The translations under genes and the position numbers were made by a program. DNA of 64,000 nt from Trichosphaerium sp. ATCC 40318 (Eukaryota; Discosea; Flabellinia; Trichosidae), in the NCBI GenBank assembly GCA_038496445.1, contig JALMLS010000093.1, positions 806,001 to 870,000 of the forward strand, given 5' to 3'. Shown here piece after piece: positions 56,264 through 64,000 of the stretch; within the stretch, counting starts at the first letter, position 1, and each line of letters opens with the position of its first letter. The notes below the pieces were generated by a model, which did not search any database, was not told the DNA's origin, and saw only the letters and a list, made by a program, of their open reading frames with translations.

Positions 56264-59200
56264 TTATTCGCCCCAAGCAAAAGCACCAAGCATCCATTTA
56301 GAATTATACATGTTTTCATCATTATCAGTAGGATCATTAGATGCAGGACTACTTTAAAATTAACCAACATTTTAAACAACTGTAAAAGATTCGTTATTAC
56401 CTTAGTGTCTCTATTTTGTCATCGTCTGGTGTTTTTAAAATTGGTTTTACTTCAACAGTTGGGGTTTCTGCGTCAGTTTGTTCAGGCACAGGTATTTCAA
56501 CAGGCACCTCAGGCTCTTTTGGTTCTTCAGGAGGAACAAACACCTTAGGTTTGGATTCAATACTTTCAGTTTCAGCTGCTGGTACTTGTTCTGGCTCAGC
56601 GACAGGTGGTGGACTGATTAAGTGTTAGGTGTGCCTACTATGACTTTACGTACACTACAGCTTCTGGTTTTTGATCTTCTACTGGTTCGGTCTCAGGCTG
56701 TGCTGGTACAGCTACTTGTGCGCGTGCTGCACTCGCTTTTTCTTCTAGCTGTGCCTTTTCTTGTTGCAATGAATCTATCTTAGCGTATGCATCATGCAGC
56801 GTTTGGGATAGTTTATTCTTTTCTATTACCAAGGTCTGAACAGATGCACCCATCTTAGATTGAGCAATAACACGGTTTTTAAACTCGAGGTTGGCTACAC
56901 GATTACGAATTAGTTGGACCAAATACGACAAACAGGGGAAAAAAAAAGATAAAACTAGGACGTACACATCAATGTGGTATTCTCGTTCATTAGTTGTTCC
57001 GTTGTTTTTGCTTGCTTCCTAGCGGCTTCAATGTATGTGTTAAGCTGTGACTCCAAAGTTTGCTTCTCCCCTTGTAAATCGTTCTTTTGTTGAAGGATGT
57101 TGGTGTTTGCTTCCTTAAGCGCTTTTCGCGCTTTTTCAAGGCTATCAACACGTTCACGAAGAGCTGCAATCTCCTTGGAATCCTCTTGACGTTGCTCTTC
57201 CTGTAGACAATGAGTTAGTAAGAGTAAAAAAAGGAGAAGTAAGCTTTGGCAAAAAGTTGTTCGTACAGGAACTTCAACCGCTTTTACAGCATCTGCAGAC
57301 CGTTGCTCCAATGTATCCTTAGCAGCTTGCAAGTTATCGTTCGTTTGTGCCAAGAGTGCATCTTTTTCGGATACAGTTGCCGTCAAAGACTCAATGTTAC
57401 CTTCAAGTGTTTTGATCTTCATCTCAAGTTCCATCTTCTCAAGCAGCGTATGTTGATTTAACTGATGTATCTCTGTAGCGCCTTCTTCCTGCGATTGCAT
57501 TTCTCTATGTGCTCGTTGCAATGCTTCATTAACCTTTACAAAATTGTTTGATGTCTGCGCTAGCTGATCACGGGTTTCTTCCAAGGTTTTTTCAAGAGCA
57601 GCCTTCTCTTTAGAAAGCATGTCTATCTCTGCAGTGTTGACACCAATAATATCTTGTTGCTTCTTCACCTCAACCTCTAGTTTGAGCTTTTCAGCCGAGT
57701 CATTATTGACATTTTGGGCAATGCTAGTACTGAGCATATTGTTCTCTTGCTAAAAAAAGAAAGAACACAGTTAGAATAGAAATAAAAACCACTGGCAAAC
57801 TCACCTCAAGCTGCTGGATCCTGGCATCCATTTCTTTTACACGCACGCTGAGTGCTTCCTTCTCAGCGTTTGCAGTTTTGACAGATGAAGTCAGGTTCTC
57901 CTCCAACTTGTCACGTTCATCACGCTATTTCACACGAAGGTTAGTACTAACAACAAGGACTGTTACAACTTACCAAGAATGACAAAGCAAGTTCAGAGCC
58001 TTGCTTCGCTTCAGTTAAACTGACACGATCAGTGCTGAGCGACATTATCTAACACGCAGTGGGTGAGAACAAAGCACTTGAATAAATAACAAAAAAAAAT
58101 AGTACCTCTGTTTGAAGACGGTCATTCTGCTCTGTAAGACGCTTAACACTGTCCTGTGCCTCTTTCAATTGCATTTCAAGACGAACAGACGTGACAGTCA
58201 ACTACAACAAGCGTTAACACAGAATTACCAAACAAAAAACTACAACAAAAATCAACAAGAAACTGTAACTCACGTGATCTTGATCCTTATTATGCTGTGT
58301 CTTGTAGTGCTCCAGTTGTGTGCTCAAGCTCCTGTTTTCATCCTTAATCCGACTTACTTCACGTTGAAGTGTTACAACGTCATCAGCAGAACGATCTCCT
58401 CGCTCAACCTTGGCTTGCAAGTCGCTAATCTCTTGATTCAACAGCTGCGCTTGATCTCGCAACTTTTGAGCTGCACTTTCGTGATCCTCTGTAAGGTTTT
58501 TGACCATAGCAGTGTGGGACTTCTTTACATCATCTAGCTCTTCTTCAAGTTGCTTGACACGCTCGTCATTTTGTGGAGCATCCAAATTATCTAGTGGATT
58601 CACGCCAAAAGATGGAAGAGCGCCAGAAAATGGGGACAAAGGACCAGCTTGTTCCTTTGCCTTTTCTTGCAGCAATTTTCTCTCCTGCTCCCACTCTTCT
58701 TCTTTGATTTGATACTGCTGAAGTTGTACAGACAAGTTCTCATTCTTGTGGCGTAGGGCATCAATTTCGCCATCACTTTCCCCTGAAACCTACATCACGT
58801 TATTAGATAATATGACATACCACTAAACCAAAAAGCGAGAACACTTACACCGCCACGGATCTTCTTGAACAGAACCGCGTTTTGGTTCTCAAGACGAGTA
58901 TTGTTTTCTCTCGTTTCGTCAAGTAAATCATTAATAGCATCCAATTCACGTTGATGATTAGCTTTTAAGGCTTTAATTTCTCCCTAATCACATCAATTAG
59001 AAATAATAATAAAAAATGAAGGAGCTTCGTACTTGGGATTCCAAATATTGTGTTTCCTTTCCTGTAGCATTTGTAAGTTCTTGCTTCAACTGTGCAAGTT
59101 GAATCTGGAGCTTGTTATGCTGTTTAGTCTTCTTAGCAAGCCTATTTGTCATTAGCACGCATTTGCGAACGAGTATTGCTTGTCTACGCACTTTTCTTTG

Positions 59201-62200
59201 AGATCATCAACAATTTGGTTATTTGCTTCCGCACTGGCTTTGGACTGAAACAAAACGTTAACCACACCAGATATTTGGGATTATGTCTTTACCTGCTCCA
59301 AGTTGGCATACTCAACTTGCAAACGACCAAGCTCTGCTCTCAAGGTCTCCAACTCATTTTCATCTTCTTCCATGCCAGATACAGAAAATTGCATGGCTTG
59401 CATCGCTTCCATGGCTTGACTAAAGAGATTTAATTTTTAGCAACATGTACGTATTTCAATAGACCAACTAACCTTTGCTGCTCAAGCTTGGTAGATAGCT
59501 CTTCATTTTGCTTGCGTAGTTTATCAAGCTCCTCTACATCCCATTTTTCAGGGGCTTCACCAATACCAGCGAGCTTAGCAGTCAACTCCTCATTTTGTTG
59601 TTTTATAGCATCTAATTCAGAAGTCTTCCTTTCTAATTCTTCACTGAGCATTTGCACACTTGTAGTCATACTGCTATCGCCACTGGATCCTGACAATGCT
59701 GCTAGCTCCGCTTGTAAGTTATTACGCTCTTCTGTGAGCTAAGCAAAGTTAACAAAAGCGCTATCCAACAAAAATATCATTTGCAACATAGCAACTACAA
59801 ACCTTAGTTATGGTCTCGTCAAACTCACGCTGAGTTTCTCCCAGCTTTTCGTTCACAAATTGTAATTCTTGCACTTGTTGTTCCATTGGTAATAATTCAG
59901 TCACCTGTGCATTGAGCTTAGCAACACGCTCTTCTGCTTGACTCTTTTCGAGTTCCAAATTCTGAATTTGTATCTGAGCGTTTGTAAAATCTAGATGAAA
60001 CCTTCTTAGTAAAATAGACAACCACCAAATATCATACCTTTCATACGCGATCGAACATCAATGAGCTCTGCTGTAAGCTCATTGTTTTGACTCATAGCTT
60101 CTTCATACGCGGTATTGATAGCATCACGCTCTTGTCCCAAGGAAGCATTAACATCCTGCAATGTTAAGCACTGTTCACTGTATTGTGATAGCGCAGCTGT
60201 AAAAAAATGTAAGAGTCTTTTCTGGTTCAAGAGGCAACCACATACCGTTTGCCTTCGCACAATCTCCACCAAGTTGCTCACATTGTGTAGTTATTTCTTC
60301 AAGCGATTGAGCTTTTTGTATGTTATCCGACATTAGACGTTTCTTGGCTGCCTTCAATTTTGTATTTTCTGTCTTTAACATTTTAGCAAGTTTTTTTAAT
60401 TTGCGACATTCTAGAGCAAGGCCTTTTCCTTTCTCCACCAATGTCTCTTGCATTTCTTCCAAGTGAGTGATTTTCTCTTGCATCATCTCCTTTTCGCCCT
60501 CGTTTTGGTCATTTATCTGGACATTCAATAATTCAAGCTTCTCCAATGCTTCATCGCGTTCTTGTTGAAGTACATTGGCAGCCTCATTTAACTCTTGTTC
60601 AGTAGCAGTAGCAGCTTGTAATAACTTGTTGACTTCATCATACTTGTTGTTTACAGAATCCAACTGCTCCTAAAAGACTTGTAAGCAAAATATACAGACG
60701 TTGTAAACTTTACATTTCCAGCTTTTTAGTTGCCAAATTGTACCTTGTGGTCAGTCGCAAGTTGCGCTCTTGCTGCTTCGAATTGTGCTTCTAGACCTGC
60801 GCGCTCATCGAGCCAAGATTTTTCTGCTTCGCCATGCTTTAGTACCTTTGCAGCTAAAGCAGACCGCTCGAGGTCTAATGAGTATACATCGCTTTCGTGT
60901 GCCTCTTGTTGTGTTTTTAAACCAGTGACTTCGTCTTCAAGTGCTGTTTTAGTAACTTGGAGCTCATCAACAGTCTCTTGAAGTTGTTTGTTCTTGCCAA
61001 GCAATTCCTCTACAGAGTCTTCCAGTTCTTGAGTTTTGTCTGCCTGTGCAGCACGGTCTTGTAACTCTTTTATACTCTCTGCAAATTCGTCACGTTGGCG
61101 AATAGCATCTGCGTGATCTGTTTGCAGAGTGTCATATAAGTGCTGCTGACCCTGTAGTTGGGTGATAAGGTCAAGGTTCTCAGTCTCCATCTTCTCAATG
61201 TTTCGGTGAAGTTCTGCCATTTCGTCCACCTTACCTTGGTACGCCTCCTCAATACGGACCATCCTATCGACCAGCCCCTGCGTCTTAGCTATTAACGCAT
61301 CACTACTGGCTTTGCGTGCTTCCAACTCATTGTTTGCATCACTGAGCTGTGTCTGCAAGTCCTGTATTGCCATATTCTTGTTCTCACTACCAGCCACTTG
61401 TTCTTTTAATGTTGTAATTTCAGTTTCATACAGTTGCAACTAGCTTGTATTTAGCAAAAATCCTCAACTTCTTTGTGCCACTTTTGCGTACTTGTGCAGC
61501 CTGCTCATTCGTCTTACTATGCAGTGCTTCGACCTTCTCCTTTTCTCTCTTGGCCAAGGCTTTGTATTGCCCCATTAGTTTTTTTAATTTAGCCACAGCT
61601 GTTGGAGACGCCGTAGGAGATTTTGTGCTATCATCAAGTTGCTATGAACAAAAATTAGTAAAAATTGGTTACAAACATAACAAACCTTTTCAACTGAAAC
61701 TTTTGCCTTCGTTGCTGCGTCCTAACAAAACAAGTCAAACCAAAACAACCGCGTTTAAATTTCTTCACTAGAGAACAGCACGTACCACTTGATCCAGTAG
61801 ATATTGCCTCTCAGTAGCAAAAGCATTGTTCTTCTCTTGCAAATCAGTGATAACATCTTCTGTTTTAGTCAATTGATCACGCAATGCTGTAACTTCAGCA
61901 GTAGCAGTGGCAAGGGATCCTTGCAACTCTGCCAATTCAGCAGAGGTGTCCTCACTTTCTACTTGGGTTGTTTGCGCCAACAATGTTTCGAGTTCTTCGC
62001 ACTTGCGTGCAAGGGCATCGCGCTCATCCAATAATTCAAAATCAGCACCAAGATCATTTAGATCATTGCTTTGCTGTTGAGCTTCAATTGCAGCAAGGTC
62101 ACCGGTTAGCTTGATGTTTTGAAGCTTAAACTGATCTCGTTCTTCTTGGAGTGCTTTGAGATCCTTTAGCTTTTCTTTTACATCAGCCAGTTGCTCCAGT

Positions 62201-64000
62201 TCCCACTGTAGCGCTGCATTCTCCTTGACAAGATCTACAGATGGCTCTTCGTTTTCCAGCTCTTCAAGTTTTTCTTTCAACTGAGCATTCTCAGCCTGCA
62301 ACTCTTCAACATTTGAAGATGCACCAAAGGCGTCGTCAGTCATCCAATCATCAGCTGGAGTAGCACTCTTTTCAGCAAGTTCTTGCTGTAAGGCAGTGTT
62401 TTCTTCCCGCAACTTCTTAAGCTCGGCCTCCTTGGTTGCATCGCTCTATTTGGTCCGGTTAGAATACTAGGAGATGAACAAATAATCGTACAGCTTTTTT
62501 CTTCTTGATAATCAGTCGAAGCTTTTTAGCAGTGGTTTCGAGGCCTGTTAATTTACGCTCAAGCTCAGAGCTGTTTGCAACCAACACTTCGTTTTCCTGT
62601 ATTCACAAAAGTTAGACTACAAAAGGAATTTTGAACTACCTCTGTTGCGCGATTAGCACGCTCTAAAGCGGCTTGGGCATCGGTGGTTAATTTACCAACT
62701 TGCTCTTCTTTAGATTCTAAGAGCTGCTTTAAGCCCTTAGTCTCTTCTGTTAAAATAGGGACGAGCTGGAGGCAATCATTAGTTTACAATAGTCGCTTAT
62801 GTAAAAAGGTCAATAAAATACCTGTGCATCACTGGCTGCACTCTCATAGTCTTGTTTGTATTTATTTGAAGACTGAATGGCCTCTTCCAACTTTGATGCA
62901 AGCTCTGATATTTTTTTCTTTGCATTCTAAGAACAAGAGTTGGCGATGAAATAATTGACCCAGAAGCAAATCATACCTTATCACTTTCCAAACTCTCCTT
63001 TTTGAGAGTATCCAATTCGCGCTTAGCTTCCTTAAGTCCTTTATTCTCTTGTTCTAGAGCATGTTCACGAGCTTTTTGTGATTTTTGTAGCGCATCTAGG
63101 CTAGCTTTGGCTTGTTCCACTTCTTTCAACTTATCCGTCTGGCAATGCAATTAGCAAAAAAAGGACAAAACAATTTGAAGTTTCGCCTTTGCAGAAAAGA
63201 CAATGTACCTTAGTGTTTACTTCTTTTTGTAAACGCTTCGCATGTCGTTTATATTTACCAACTTCTTCAACGTGTTTTTTTTGGCTAGCTTGCATAGACG
63301 CCAACTTATCGTCTAGTTCTACCTTGGACTTTTCCAGGTTGGCAATCTTAGACTTCATTTCGCTGTTCTCCTTATTTAAGCCTACAAAACAAGTCAGAAT
63401 AACCAACAAAAAAACCAGGTGACATTTAGACAGTCAATAATTACAACGTACGTTCCAAGTTGGCAGTATTTTGAATGAGAACTTTTCTATCTGGTACTAC
63501 TGCAGCGATACTAATTGACTTTTCTTTCCAGTGTTCCTTCTCATGCAATAACTCCTTGCACTTCCGAGCTAGTTGATTTTTTTCCTAATGAAAATGTCAA
63601 CCGAAAGTAAGTTTACAATATAATATTAACATACTTTAGAAACAGCTTTGTGGTTCTCAAGAAATTCTTCCATTTCGCCTTCAAGTGTGTCCTTTTCATT
63701 TCTAAATCTCATTTAACAACACGAACAAAGACTGTTTAAAAGATAAAAAGAAACCTACTTCAGTTCATCGCGTTCTTTTAGTAACACTAGGACCTGATCT
63801 TCAAGTACCGCTATAGCCTTTCGTGACACTGACACCTTAAAAATGATTAGATTATAAACGATTGGATATCAAATACAAGTATCAAGTGCGTACCTGATCA
63901 GTGGGGAATGGTTGCTTGTAAACAGTAGGCGGCTCTGGATCATCTTCAGTTGCAACAGGGATACCGAATTCATTGTTTACCCAACCATTCTGGTGGTTAA
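56264..64000 (-). CDS. Very large coiled-coil protein (golgin/centrosomal type), 5' partial
   Basis: Reads leftward from beyond the window end. The N-terminal edge in view is NHQNGWVNNEFGIPVATEDD. Then come over 1,900 residues of heptad-rich coiled coil spread over about 25 exons: KSKIANLEKSKVELDDKLAS, ELERKLTGLETTAKKLRLII, VEELQAENAQLKEKLEELEN, LEDSVEELLGKNKQLQETVD and so on. The C-terminus turns Pro/Glu-rich (PKVFVPPEEPKEPEVPVEIP) and ends ENMYNSKWMLGAFAWGE-TAA. No GRIP, GRAB or motor domain is visible in the window. The short acidic insert ADDWMTDDAFG may be a conserved binding motif. Golgin, centrosomal or muscle-like scaffold cannot be separated on coiled coil alone. Confidence 0.75.

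Noticed and set aside
1-64000. CRISPR arrays, operons or bacterial origin
   Set aside because: Pervasive spliceosomal introns and eukaryote-only genes exclude a prokaryotic window; no spaced repeats were seen.

Overview
This is a nuclear window from a compact, AT-rich, intron-dense unicellular eukaryote. Almost every recognisable gene is cut by many short introns, mostly about 35-80 nt. Donors are often GTACGT rather than GTAAGT, a few introns are GC-AG, and many have a CTAAC/CTGAC-like branch site close to the acceptor. Both strands are used about equally and gaps between genes are short. The gene set includes CSA/ERCC8, a COMM-domain protein, a KCTD-type BTB protein, a SPEC3/Stum-like membrane protein, Rab escort protein and an LamG membrane protein. 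This is richer than a typical fungus and points to a holozoan, amoebozoan or similar free-living protist. I cannot name the species.

Layout: 1-2676 R3H-SUZ RNA-binding protein (5' end outside the window); 2773-4757 decayed ankyrin/F-box/Rab-like fusion; 5377-7404 LamG membrane protein; 7733-9415 (-) BTB/KCTD; 9606-11826 myristoylated EF-hand plus PsbP/Mog1-like protein; 11998-13208 DsbA/HCCA-isomerase-type thioredoxin fold; 13.6-17.4 kb unrecognised small genes and a coiled-coil protein; 17.66-19.0 kb intronless degenerate LRR and F-box remnants; 19151-20391 WWE protein; 20.6-23.0 kb nuclear-looking proteins flanking a 4-TM protein; 23570-25069 (-) glutamate 5-kinase; 25330-25788 SPEC3/Stum-like; 25981-28828 Rab escort protein; 29158-29899 (-) second 4-TM protein; 30631-33503 (-) MLKL-like helical domain, receiver-like region and C2; 34128-35565 (-) unrecognised; 35904-36865 IFI44-type GTPase; 37065-38707 (-) CSA; 38912-39948 (-) Prp18/SRA1-like; 40333-42767 (-) membrane aspartic protease; 42996-43754 (-) COMMD; 43935-44339 Pol III subunit C11; 45586-52340 Nup133, whose one very long intron holds a Ras/Rap-family gene on the opposite strand; 52612-53816 (-) frameshifted MORN/YwqK-repeat pseudogene; 54039-56228 F-box/LRR; 56264 to the window end (-) giant coiled-coil protein.

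The neighbours are mostly unrelated housekeeping genes: transcription-coupled repair, Pol III, nuclear pore, Rab prenylation and proline synthesis. Two things stand out. The first is the MLKL-like / receiver-like / C2 protein, a domain order that resembles cell-death or immune effectors, with an IFI44-type GTPase 2.4 kb away. The second is a set of intronless, broken F-box/MORN/LRR genes that look foreign in an intron-rich genome and resemble repeat families common in giant viruses of protists. Exon joins were made by eye from GT/GC-AG signals and frame continuity, so individual boundaries may be a few bases off.
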